A stretch of DNA of 47,361 nt from HGM04593 sp045589695 (GTDB taxonomy: Bacteria > Bacteroidota > Bacteroidia > Bacteroidales > Bacteroidaceae): positions 1 through 47,361 of the forward strand of contig JAZNPP010000017.1 in NCBI GenBank assembly GCA_045589695.1. Direction: 5' to 3'. Under the pieces are notes generated by a model. The model was given only the letters and a program-made list of their open reading frames with translations. It searched no databases and was not told the origin of the DNA. Of this stretch, positions 1 to 7,824 are shown one piece after another (position 1 is the first letter of the stretch; each line of letters begins with the position of its first letter). Position numbers and translations under genes: made by a program.

Positions 1-24
1 TGTCCGGAACTCGCTTGGCGGCGC

Positions 25-45
25 AAAACAGCAAGCTGTTTTTCT
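25..45. terminator. Small palindrome with T-run, possible terminator
   Basis: AAAACAGC, a two-base gap and GCTGTTTT form an 8-bp inverted repeat followed by further Ts. It could end transcription of a gene lying left of the window. The stem is short and A/T-rich, so support is limited. Confidence 0.3.
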
Positions 46-99
46 TACCTGACGCTCAAACAGTCCTCCACTAATCCCAAAAATGCTGACACTTGTTTT

Positions 100-139
100 G
101 CTAAAAACTCTAATGTGCAACAATGAAACAATTAACTCT
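100..139. repeat. Direct repeat copy 1 (40 bp)
   Basis: This 40-base sequence recurs at 256-295 with two differences, 156 bases apart. The spacing is a multiple of three. Its role is unknown. Confidence 0.8.
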
Positions 140-255
140 AAGAATTCGCTGTTTTCAGTTTTATGGCCTGCATACGGCAGGGCTTTACACTCTCTCGCTT
201 ACAGTGCCGATTTTATTTAGAAAATTACTTCTGCTATACCGCCGGCAATGGTAAT

Positions 256-295
256 GCTAAAAACTCTATTGTGCAACAATGAAACAATTAACCCT
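256..295. repeat. Direct repeat copy 2 (40 bp)
   Basis: This is the second copy of the element at 100-139, with 38 of 40 bases identical. It is followed at about 302-328 by a short AACTCTC-type tandem run. The whole stretch 1-447 contains no convincing gene. Confidence 0.8.
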
Positions 296-372
296 CAACT
301 TTAAACTCTCAACTCTCAACTCTCATCCTTAATCCTTATCCCCTTAACGAGGGTATTTTTTGAAAAAAATAG

Positions 373-380
373 TATATTTG
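373..380 (+). promoter_or_regulatory. Putative -7 box for the etfB operon
   Basis: TATATTTG matches the Bacteroidota -7 consensus TAnnTTTG. It lies 67 bases before the etfB ATG. A TTTG at 359-362 is too close to serve as a standard -33 element, so the assignment rests on the -7 match and on position. Confidence 0.45.
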
Positions 381-447
381 CATTTTGTTGATTATATATT
401 TACGGAATATATACTATATATCAATAAATTAGCTAATTTTGTATATT

Positions 448-1320
448 ATGAGTCTGAAAATAATAGTATTAGCCAAGCAGGTGCCTGACACCCGCAATGC
501 GGGTGGCAAGGCTATGAACGACGATGGCACAATCAACCGTTCGGCGTTGCCGGCTATCTTTAACCCCGACGACCTTAATGCCCTGGAACAGGCCCTCTTG
601 CTCAAGGAGCGTCATGCCGGCAGCAAGGTGACCGTCATTACCATGGGGCCGGCGCGTGCCGCCGACATCCTGCGCGAGGCGCTCTACCGCGGCGCCGACG
701 AGGGCATTCTGCTCAGCGACCGGGCTTTCGCCGGCGCCGATACCCTTGCCACTTCGTATGCCCTCTCTCAGGCGATACGCAAAGCGGGGGAGTACGATAT
801 TATCCTCTGCGGCCGTCAGGCTATCGACGGCGACACGGCGCAGGTGGGCCCGCAGGTGGCTCATATGTTGGGTCTGCCGCAGGTGACAGGCGTCCGACGT
901 GTCATAGAGTCGTCATCGTCGGCTATCGTTGCCGAGCGTGTCATCGACAACGGCGTGGAGTCGGTTAAGGCTCCGTTGCCTCTCCTGCTTACGGTAGACG
1001 CCTCTGCCGCTTCCTGCCGCCCCCGCAACGCCTACCGCATGCTTCGTTTCCACCGTGCCGCCACTCCGCAGGAGCAGGCCGCTCCGGGCTATGCGTATCG
1101 GGCACAGGCGGAACGTGATCCGGCGTTGGCTCTCAAGGAGTGGAATCTCGAACAAGTGGGCGGCGACCCCGCCCGATGCGGTCTCGCCGGCTCGCCTACA
1201 AAGGTGAAGGCCGTTGAGAACGTGGTGTTCAAGGCTAAGGAGAGCAAGCGTCTTACCGCTTCCGACGAAGATATAAAATCTCTTCTCGGCGAGTTATTGG
1301 CTAACCATACAATAGGATAA
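448..1320 (+). CDS. etfB: Electron transfer flavoprotein, beta subunit
   Basis: This is the smaller subunit of the ETF heterodimer, which accepts electrons from acyl-CoA dehydrogenases through FAD and binds AMP. The N-terminus MSLKIIVLAKQVPDT is the usual EtfB beginning, and the central GRQAIDGDTAQVGPQVAH stretch fits the nucleotide-binding signature of the family. Length (about 290 residues) is somewhat above the usual 250-265. An upstream in-frame TTG at 439 would add three residues, but ATG 448 matches family starts better. It is the first gene of an operon with etfA (four-base gap) and an acyl-CoA dehydrogenase, so the electron donor is probably that dehydrogenase. Whether this ETF is bifurcating cannot be told from what I see. 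Confidence 0.93.
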   Translation: MSLKIIVLAKQVPDTRNAGGKAMNDDGTINRSALPAIFNPDDLNALEQALLLKERHAGSKVTVITMGPARAADILREALYRGADEGILLSDRAFAGADTLATSYALSQAIRKAGEYDIILCGRQAIDGDTAQVGPQVAHMLGLPQVTGVRRVIESSSSAIVAERVIDNGVESVKAPLPLLLTVDASAASCRPRNAYRMLRFHRAATPQEQAAPGYAYRAQAERDPALALKEWNLEQVGGDPARCGLAGSPTKVKAVENVVFKAKESKRLTASDEDIKSLLGELLANHTIG

Positions 1321-1324
1321 TCTT

Positions 1325-2341
1325 ATGAACAACATATTAGTATATTGCGAAGTGGACGGCAATGCCGTTGCCGGCGTCAGCTTAGAGCTGCTGAGCGAGG
1401 GACGCCGTCTTGCCGACAAGCTGGGCGTCGCCCTTGAGGCGGCGGTCGTCGGTACGGGCCTCGGCGCTGTAGCTCCGCAACTTTTTCCTTACGGAGCGGA
1501 CAAGGTGCATCTCTTCGACGACAGCCGTCTGTCGCCATACACCACGCTCCCGCACGCCGCAGTGCTGTGCAAGCTCATAAAGGACGAGGGGTATCAGATA
1601 TTCCTGCTCGGAGCTACCGCTACGGGGCGTGACCTCGCGCCGCGTATCACCGCCGAGCTGCGCAGCGGCCTGACAGCCGACTGCACGGCTCTTGAGATAG
1701 GCTCCTACGAGGATAAGAAGGCCGGCAAGGTCGTCGAGGGACTGCTCTATCAGATGCGTCCCGCCTTCGGAGGCAACATCGTGGCGACAATCGTCAATCC
1801 TTATAACCGCCCGCAGATGGCTACGGTGCGTGAGGGTGTGATGACAATGAGAACGTCGCGTCCGGCGGGCTATGAAGCCTGCGTGGTGAAGCACGACGTG
1901 TCGCGCTACGTCAGCGACGAGTGCTTCGTGGTGTCGGTGCTTGAGCGTCATGTTAAGTCGGCCGCCAACAACCTCAAGAACGCTCCTGTCGTCATCGCCG
2001 GCGGCTACGGCATGGGCAGCAAGGAGAACTTCGACATGCTGTTCGCTCTTGCCAAGCTGCTGCACGGCGAGGTGGGCGCCACACGTGCCGCTATCGACGC
2101 CGGCTACACCACGCGTGACAGGCAGATAGGCCAGACAGGCGTCACGGTGCGTCCGAAGGTCTATTTCGCATGCGGCATCTCAGGTCAGGTGCAACATGTG
2201 TCGGGCATGCAGGAGAGCGGAATAATAATCTCGGTGAACAGCGACCCCGATGCTCCCATCAACGCCATCGCCGACTATGTGGTGATAGGCAGGGTCGAGG
2301 AGGTCATTCCTAAATTAATAACTTTTTATCAGCAGAAATAA
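1325..2341 (+). CDS. etfA: Electron transfer flavoprotein, alpha subunit
   Basis: This is the FAD-carrying subunit of ETF. The C-terminal half holds the FAD-binding signature region, with GGYGMGSKENFDML, the VGATRAAIDAGY segment, then VYFACGISGQVQHVSGM and the closing SVNSDPDAPINAIADYVVIG. The 338-residue length is normal. The N-terminal half is the ETF alpha/beta-type domain shared with EtfB. Its stop codon shares one base with the ATG of the acyl-CoA dehydrogenase (TAATG), which implies translational coupling. With its neighbours it should pass electrons from acyl-CoA oxidation to a quinone or other acceptor that is not encoded in this window. Confidence 0.95.
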   Translation: MNNILVYCEVDGNAVAGVSLELLSEGRRLADKLGVALEAAVVGTGLGAVAPQLFPYGADKVHLFDDSRLSPYTTLPHAAVLCKLIKDEGYQIFLLGATATGRDLAPRITAELRSGLTADCTALEIGSYEDKKAGKVVEGLLYQMRPAFGGNIVATIVNPYNRPQMATVREGVMTMRTSRPAGYEACVVKHDVSRYVSDECFVVSVLERHVKSAANNLKNAPVVIAGGYGMGSKENFDMLFALAKLLHGEVGATRAAIDAGYTTRDRQIGQTGVTVRPKVYFACGISGQVQHVSGMQESGIIISVNSDPDAPINAIADYVVIGRVEEVIPKLITFYQQK

Positions 2342-4044
2342 TGAACTATTATAGCGACAATGATGCTCTTAAGCACTATCTTAAGCACCCTCTTCTGCGT
2401 CGTATCGCGGATATGAAGGAACACGGGTATGCCGAGAGCAAAGAATATGATTATGCTCCATGCTGCTTCGACGAGGCTCTGCTCGGCTATGAGCAAGTGC
2501 TCGAACTCGCGGGCGAGCTATGCGCCGACGTGCTTGCTCCGAATGCGGAGCGGGTGGAGCAGTGCGGCCCGACGCTCAATGACGGGCGTGTGGAGTACGC
2601 TCCCGCCACAGCCGAAAATCTCGATCTCTTCCGCAAGGCGGGTCTTATGGGCGTCTCTCTGCCACGACGTTACGGCGGCCTTAACTTCCCTGTAGCGGTC
2701 TTTACCATGATACAGGAGCTTGTGTGCCGCGCCGACGCCGGCTTCGGCAACCTATGGGGGCTGCAGGACTGCGCCGCCACTATAAACAGCTTCGGCAGCG
2801 ACGAGCAACGCGAGCGCTATCTGCCTATGGTGTCGGCGGGGGCTACTATGTCTATGGACCTTACCGAGCCTGACGCTGGCAGCGACCTGCAGAGCGCCCG
2901 TCTTAAAGCGACCTATGACAGCGAGCAGGGGCAGTGGTACCTCGACGGCGTCAAACGGTTCATCACCAACGGCGACAGCGATATTCATCTTGTGCTGGCA
3001 CGCAGCGAAGAGGGCAGCGTGGACGGCCGAGGCCTCTCGCTCTTCATCTGCGAGAAGAGCTGCGGGCGCGTGAGGACACGCCGTATCGAAGAGAAAATGG
3101 GCATTCACGGCTCGCCTACCTGCGAGGTGGTCTTTGACCATGCTCCGGCAGAGCTGTGCGGCAGCCGCCGCATGGGCCTTATAAAATATGTGATGTCGCT
3201 CATGAACGGGGCGAGGCTCGGAATAGCCACTCAGAGCGTGGCGATAGCCCAGGCGGCATACTCCGAAGCGCTTGCCTACGCTAAGGAACGCCGTCAGTTC
3301 GGCAAGGCTATAATAGAGCTGCCACCGGTGTATGACATGACAGGCAACATGAAGGCGCGCCTTGACGCGGCAAGGGCTCTGCTTTATGAGACGGCGCGCA
3401 ACGTGGACATGAGCTATCAGTTCGACGAACTGCAGCGTGAGCGTCCGCTCGCTCCTGAGGAACGTGCCGAATCGAAGCTCTTCTCAAAGAGGGCCGACGC
3501 TCTGACGCCGCTCATCAAGGGCATGGGCAGCGAGATAGCCAACCTCAACGCCTACGACGCCGTTCAGGTACACGGCGGCTCGGGTTATATGCGCGACTAC
3601 ACATGTGAGCGTCTGTACCGCGACGCGCGCATCACTTCGATATACGAGGGCACTACGCAGCTGCAGGTGGTGGCTGCGATACGTTATGCTACAAGCGGCT
3701 ATTACAGCATGCTTATCGACGAGTATCTCGACTTCGTGCCGTCAGCAGCGGCGGCTCCGCTGCACGAGCGCGTGAAGGCTCTCGCCGGCAGTTATGCGGC
3801 CGCGCTCGACAGGGTGGCGTCGTTCAACAGCCAGGAGGCGCTCGATTTCCTTGCCCGCCGCATATACGAGATGGCGGCATACTGCATAATGGCGGCGCTG
3901 CTGCTGCGTGACGCTACAGCCGACGAGGGGCTCTTCCTCGCCTCGGCGTCACGTTTCACGGCACTTGCCGAAGCACTTGTCGCAGGTCATGAGAGATATA
4001 TCGGAAATTTCGGAACAGAACTATTAACACATTACAAACAATAA
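2341..4044 (+). CDS. Acyl-CoA dehydrogenase
   Basis: This FAD-dependent enzyme would desaturate an acyl-CoA at the alpha-beta bond and pass electrons to the ETF encoded just upstream. Visible family motifs are the substrate/FAD loop MSMDLTEPDAGSDLQ, the KERRQFGKAI helix, VQVHGGSGYMRDYTCERLYRD and IYEGTTQLQ; the Glu of the last one is the position of the catalytic base in many family members. At 567 residues it is longer than the roughly 380-residue classical enzymes, because of an N-terminal extension and a helical C-terminal domain, as in the long-form dehydrogenases of Bacteroidales. The acyl substrate cannot be inferred, since no thiolase, hydratase or CoA ligase is adjacent. Confidence 0.92.
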   Translation: MNYYSDNDALKHYLKHPLLRRIADMKEHGYAESKEYDYAPCCFDEALLGYEQVLELAGELCADVLAPNAERVEQCGPTLNDGRVEYAPATAENLDLFRKAGLMGVSLPRRYGGLNFPVAVFTMIQELVCRADAGFGNLWGLQDCAATINSFGSDEQRERYLPMVSAGATMSMDLTEPDAGSDLQSARLKATYDSEQGQWYLDGVKRFITNGDSDIHLVLARSEEGSVDGRGLSLFICEKSCGRVRTRRIEEKMGIHGSPTCEVVFDHAPAELCGSRRMGLIKYVMSLMNGARLGIATQSVAIAQAAYSEALAYAKERRQFGKAIIELPPVYDMTGNMKARLDAARALLYETARNVDMSYQFDELQRERPLAPEERAESKLFSKRADALTPLIKGMGSEIANLNAYDAVQVHGGSGYMRDYTCERLYRDARITSIYEGTTQLQVVAAIRYATSGYYSMLIDEYLDFVPSAAAAPLHERVKALAGSYAAALDRVASFNSQEALDFLARRIYEMAAYCIMAALLLRDATADEGLFLASASRFTALAEALVAGHERYIGNFGTELLTHYKQ

Positions 4045-4048
4045 ATTT

Positions 4049-4615
4049 ATGGAGACAACGAACAAATATCTGCGTGTGGCATACACATTGCTGTCACACC
4101 GCAACGGTGAGTGCGAAGAGGTTGAAAAGACAACCCGCGAGCAGCCTTTTGCCTTTCTCACAGGCGTGGGCTATACGCTCGACGCTTTCGAGGAGAACCT
4201 CAAGGACCTGAAAAAGGGCGATGAATTCGACTTTACTATACCGTCGGCCGACGCCTACGGCGACTATGACCCTGACCATGTGCAGGACTTCGACCGCGAG
4301 GTATTCACTATCGACGGCAAGTTCGACTCGGCGCATATATACAACGGCAACGTCGTGGAGATGATGCGCGCCGACGGCTCGCCGATACTCGGAACAGTGA
4401 AGGAGGTTACTCCGCTTAAGGTGACAATGGACTTTAATCATCCTCTTGCGGGCTGCGACCTGCAGTTCGTGGGCAACGTGGTTGAATCGCGCGCCGCTAC
4501 CGAGGCGGAACTGAAGAAGTTCTATGACTCGTTGAAGGCTTCGTGCAGCGGCGGCTGCGGCAGCTGCAACGGTAACTGCAGCGGCGGATGTGACGGGGGA
4601 TGTTGTGGGGATTAA
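4049..4615 (+). CDS. FKBP-type peptidyl-prolyl isomerase, SlyD-like, with Cys-rich tail
   Basis: This is a cytoplasmic prolyl isomerase/chaperone of the SlyD group. It starts with a short FKBP half (residues about 5-65, GVGYTLDAFEENLKDLKKGD, the region before the inserted domain). An insert-in-flap domain follows (about 66-125), then the FKBP closing strands (MDFNHPLAGCDLQFVGNVVE). Residues after about 163 form a Gly/Cys tail with seven cysteines in 25 residues, where SlyD usually has a His-rich metal-binding tail; metal binding is therefore likely but inferred. There is no signal peptide. It lies four bases after the acyl-CoA dehydrogenase stop and is probably cotranscribed, although a functional link is not evident. 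Confidence 0.9.
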   Translation: METTNKYLRVAYTLLSHRNGECEEVEKTTREQPFAFLTGVGYTLDAFEENLKDLKKGDEFDFTIPSADAYGDYDPDHVQDFDREVFTIDGKFDSAHIYNGNVVEMMRADGSPILGTVKEVTPLKVTMDFNHPLAGCDLQFVGNVVESRAATEAELKKFYDSLKASCSGGCGSCNGNCSGGCDGGCCGD

Positions 4616-4673
4616 CGTTTAATGTGGTTTTTTTAATCACCTTAGTTATTTTGCTAATTTCAGCGCTATTTTT

Positions 4674-5756
4674 ATGAACAGTACAGGCAGGCTTTTGCGT
4701 TTGACGACATTCGGCGAGTCGCACGGTGTCGCTATAGGCGGTGTTCTCGACGGCTTCCCCGCAGGGGTGGTCATCGACGAGGAGTTCGTCATGCACGAAA
4801 TGGAACGACGCCGACCGGGGCAGAGCCGTATAACGACATCACGCAATGAACAGGACAAGGTGCAGTTCCTGTCAGGAATATTCGAAGGGCGTTCTACAGG
4901 CACTCCTGTCGCCTTTGTCATAAACAATGAGAATAACCGCAGCAGGGACTACGAGAATATGCGGGGCGTGTATCGACCTTCGCATGCCGACTATGTCTAT
5001 GACTGCAAGTACGGAGTGCGTGACCACAGGGGCGGCGGCCGCTCCTCGGCGCGCGAGACGGCTGTCAGGGTTTGTGCCGGGGCGTTGGCCAAACTCGCTC
5101 TCAGGCAGCTCGGCATCTCTGTCAATGCCTACACGTCGCAGGTGGGCGGAATAAGTCTCGAAAAGGACTATACGCTGTATGACATCGCCGCTGCCGAAGA
5201 CAATGCGGTGCGTTGTCCAAGTCCCGAAAAGGCCAAAGAGATGGAGCGGCTCATACTCGACGTGAAACGCAGGGGCGACACGGTAGGAGGCGTCGTCACG
5301 TGTGTGGTGAAGGGTGTTCCGGCAGGGCTCGGAGAGCCTCTTTACGGCAAGCTCACATCGTCGCTCGCGCATGCGATGCTCTCGATAAACGCTGTCAAGG
5401 GCTTCGAGTACGGCAACGGCTTCGATGCGGCTTCGGGCTACGGCTCTGAACAGAACGACATCTTCTACATGAGCGATGAGGGCGTGAAGACACGTACCAA
5501 CAACAGCGGCGGCATACAAGGCGGCATATCCAACGGCAACGACATCTATTTCCGGGTCGCTTTCAAGCCTGTGGCTACGCTGCTCATGGAGCAGAATACC
5601 GTTACGAGCGACGGCAAGGAGACGACGCTTCTTGCGCACGGCCGTCACGACCCGTGCGTGGTGCCTCGTGCCGTTCCTGTCGTTGAGGCTATGGCAGCGC
5701 TCGTGACGCTCGACAGCTATCTGCTCAACAGGTCACGGGAGAGGCTGTTTGAATAA
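4674..5756 (+). CDS. aroC: Chorismate synthase
   Basis: This is the last enzyme of the shikimate pathway and converts 5-enolpyruvylshikimate-3-phosphate to chorismate using reduced FMN. Three signatures are clear: the N-terminal TTFGESHGVAIGGVLDGFP, the central HRGGGRSSARETAVRVCAGA, and the C-terminal GRHDPCVVPRAVPVVEAM. Between them, SGGIQGGISNGNDIYFRVAFKP supplies the conserved flavin/substrate region. The 360-residue length is normal, and the start at ATG 4674 fits the family. A 58-base A/T-rich gap separates it from the FKBP gene. No other aro gene is in the window. Confidence 0.97.
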   Translation: MNSTGRLLRLTTFGESHGVAIGGVLDGFPAGVVIDEEFVMHEMERRRPGQSRITTSRNEQDKVQFLSGIFEGRSTGTPVAFVINNENNRSRDYENMRGVYRPSHADYVYDCKYGVRDHRGGGRSSARETAVRVCAGALAKLALRQLGISVNAYTSQVGGISLEKDYTLYDIAAAEDNAVRCPSPEKAKEMERLILDVKRRGDTVGGVVTCVVKGVPAGLGEPLYGKLTSSLAHAMLSINAVKGFEYGNGFDAASGYGSEQNDIFYMSDEGVKTRTNNSGGIQGGISNGNDIYFRVAFKPVATLLMEQNTVTSDGKETTLLAHGRHDPCVVPRAVPVVEAMAALVTLDSYLLNRSRERLFE

Positions 5757-5781
5757 TAATAGTAACGTGTAAAAACGGGTT

Positions 5782-5847
5782 GCGTCGCTTTGTCATTCCT
5801 GCATAGCCGAGAACTATGCGCCGGTAATGACGCTCTGTAAGCGATGC
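5782..5847. repeat. Long imperfect palindrome between aroC and the next gene
   Basis: Nested arms pair around one centre: GCGTCGCTT with AAGCGATGC (one G-U), GTCATT with AATGAC, and GCATAG with CTATGC. The element fills most of the 114-base gap. It resembles dispersed GTCATTCC-type palindromic repeats seen in many genomes, but copy number cannot be judged here. It could also act as a transcript-end structure. Confidence 0.65.
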
Positions 5848-5870
5848 GCCTGATAATTATAGGAAAATAA

Positions 5871-7814
5871 ATGGGCAAGACTACCAACAAAAGAAAAGAG
5901 CCGGCCGCGAAAAGGCTCGGCGACTGTTTTTCGGCGTTTCTCCCCAAAGCGGCCAAATGGCTGCCTGCGCTCTTCTTTGCAGGGCTGTGGTGCGTGCTTT
6001 CTGTCTATGAGCAGGCGCTGCTGTTCCGCATAAACGAACTGTCGTCGTTCATCTTTGACGACCTCTATTTCAAGGATATGATGCGGCTGCCTGCCGGCAT
6101 GCTGCACTATGTATCGGCTTTTCTGGTGCAGTTCTTCTACTATCCTGCATTGGGAGCCGCTATCTATGTGCTGCTGCTTTATGCCGTTTACCGGCTTGTG
6201 ATAAAGGTGTTCGCCCTTAAAGGCTCTTGCAGGCTGCTTGCGCTGCTGCCTGTGGCGGCTCTGCTGGCGAGCAACACTCAGTTGGGGTACTGGATATTCT
6301 ATCTTAAGGTGCCGGGTTACTATTATATGGCGCTGTTGGTGACGTTGCTGTTCCTGTCGGCGATGCTGCTGTACAAACGCCTCAACGAACCGCTGCGTAT
6401 GCTCTTTGCGGTATTATGGTGCTTTGCGGGTTTCCCTCTCATGGGCGCTTACGCTCTGGCGCACGCTCTTCTATTCGGCTGTTACTCGCTTGCGACGGCT
6501 GTGGCGGAAAAGAGACGGCCTGTAGCGGCGGCCGTTACGTTGGCGTTGGCTGTCGTGGCAATCATTGCCGCTCCGAGGCTCTATTATAATTTCTACACGA
6601 CTTATGCGGTAGAATATATTTACGGCGCCGGCTTGCCTGTGCTGCATTGGAACAGTCTTTTTGTGAAAAACGTGACGCATGAGAGCTTCTCCTATTGGCA
6701 TTGGATATATCTCTATTGGGTGCCTTTCGCTCTGCTTCTTCTCTCTCTCGCAGGCTTCTGCGTCGCGTCGCTCTTCCGAGGCGGGCTTCGTGCGTGCGAA
6801 AAGAGCGATGCCGCGGTAACATGCTCCGTTGCTGTATTCGTGCCGCTCTTCCTGTGGGTGTTCTGGTACAACGATACCAATTTCCGCATTGAGAACAAAC
6901 AGAACAAGGCTATGTGGGAAAACCGTTGGAACGACGTGGCGGAATATTCCCGTAAGACATCTGACCCTACAAGGCAGGTGGTGATAAACAAGAATATAGC
7001 TACTCTTAAAACAGGCAAGGCGGGTGCGGAAATGTTCACGTACCCCGACGGCAGTTCCGACATCCTTGCGCCTATGGCCGTGCATCTTACGCAGACCGGC
7101 GGCAAGATGCTCTATTACCAGTACGGCAAATTCAATTTCTGCTACCGCTGGTGCGTCGAAGACGCCGTGGAGTACGGCTGGAGATATGAATATCTGAAAC
7201 ATGCCGCACGCTGCATGCTGCTGTCGGGCGAATACAGGCTGGCGCAGCGGTATCTCGATATCCTCAAACGTACAATCTTCTACCGCGGATGGGCCGAAGA
7301 ACTTGAAAAGTATATCAACGAGCCGTCGCTCATAGGAAAGACAAACGAGTTCGCCATGCCTCTGCAGCTCGCCTGCTATCCCGACGAACTCGCTGTGGAC
7401 GACTCTTTTGTCGAGGCTTATCTGCTCAAGAACTTCAAGTTCCTTCCCGAAAATCCTACGCCGCAGTATGTCGAGGCGGCGTTGATTTCAACGTTGATAC
7501 GCAAGGACGTGAATGGCTTCATGATTGTTTTTGACAGTTATCTGAACCTCTGCAAGCCTGTGAGGCTGCCGAAGCACTATCAGGAGGGCCTGCTGCTCTT
7601 CCTTCAGCTCGACAAGGGCAAGACTGTTTCGGTGGGCCCGGCGTTCATTGATAAGTTCGTGTCGAAGTCCGTCCAGCGCAGGCTCGAATCGTTCGTCGCC
7701 AAGACAAAGAGATATCCCGGAATGAAGGAAGAGGAGATGGCGCAGTACTTTGAAGAGTTCAAGGATACCTATTTCTATTTCTACTTCTTCGTGCGTAAAA
7801 TAAAGACAAATTGA
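5871..7814 (+). CDS. Polytopic membrane protein, DUF6057-like
   Basis: This is a 647-residue protein whose first 310 or so residues hold about eight hydrophobic segments, for example WLPALFFAGLWCVLSVY, YVLLLYAVYRLVIKVFAL and PFALLLLSLAGFCVASL. The remaining half is soluble, helical and repeat-like, and it includes the RWCVEDAVEYGW and LLSGEYRLAQRYLDIL stretches that look like TPR-type helices. I believe it belongs to the DUF6057 family of Bacteroidales, from recall and not from a search. The function is unknown. It lies ten bases before the TolB-like haem-motif lipoprotein, so the two are probably made together and may act together at the cell envelope. Confidence 0.75.
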   Translation: MGKTTNKRKEPAAKRLGDCFSAFLPKAAKWLPALFFAGLWCVLSVYEQALLFRINELSSFIFDDLYFKDMMRLPAGMLHYVSAFLVQFFYYPALGAAIYVLLLYAVYRLVIKVFALKGSCRLLALLPVAALLASNTQLGYWIFYLKVPGYYYMALLVTLLFLSAMLLYKRLNEPLRMLFAVLWCFAGFPLMGAYALAHALLFGCYSLATAVAEKRRPVAAAVTLALAVVAIIAAPRLYYNFYTTYAVEYIYGAGLPVLHWNSLFVKNVTHESFSYWHWIYLYWVPFALLLLSLAGFCVASLFRGGLRACEKSDAAVTCSVAVFVPLFLWVFWYNDTNFRIENKQNKAMWENRWNDVAEYSRKTSDPTRQVVINKNIATLKTGKAGAEMFTYPDGSSDILAPMAVHLTQTGGKMLYYQYGKFNFCYRWCVEDAVEYGWRYEYLKHAARCMLLSGEYRLAQRYLDILKRTIFYRGWAEELEKYINEPSLIGKTNEFAMPLQLACYPDELAVDDSFVEAYLLKNFKFLPENPTPQYVEAALISTLIRKDVNGFMIVFDSYLNLCKPVRLPKHYQEGLLLFLQLDKGKTVSVGPAFIDKFVSKSVQRRLESFVAKTKRYPGMKEEEMAQYFEEFKDTYFYFYFFVRKIKTN

Positions 7815-7824
7815 TTATGCTGTT

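Larger units (their letters stand above)
1..198 (-). other. Stop-free stretch without a recognised gene, running off the left edge
   Basis: Reading the minus strand in one frame there is no stop codon from position 198 to the left edge (66 codons), but there is no ATG either. The peptide would include GGLFERQVRKTACCFAPPS. A 13-residue part of it (ELIVSLLHIRVFS) recurs in the same frame in the second copy of the direct repeat at 256-295. It may be a decayed gene or a dispersed intergenic element and not a live gene. I do not recognise a protein family. Confidence 0.25.

Noticed and set aside
302..328. Short tandem CTCAACT-type run considered as a CRISPR array
   Set aside because: Units are about seven bases without spacers, so it is a simple tandem repeat.
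4872..5648. Minus-strand open frame of 258 codons inside aroC
   Set aside because: It is an antisense shadow of the well-conserved chorismate synthase gene.
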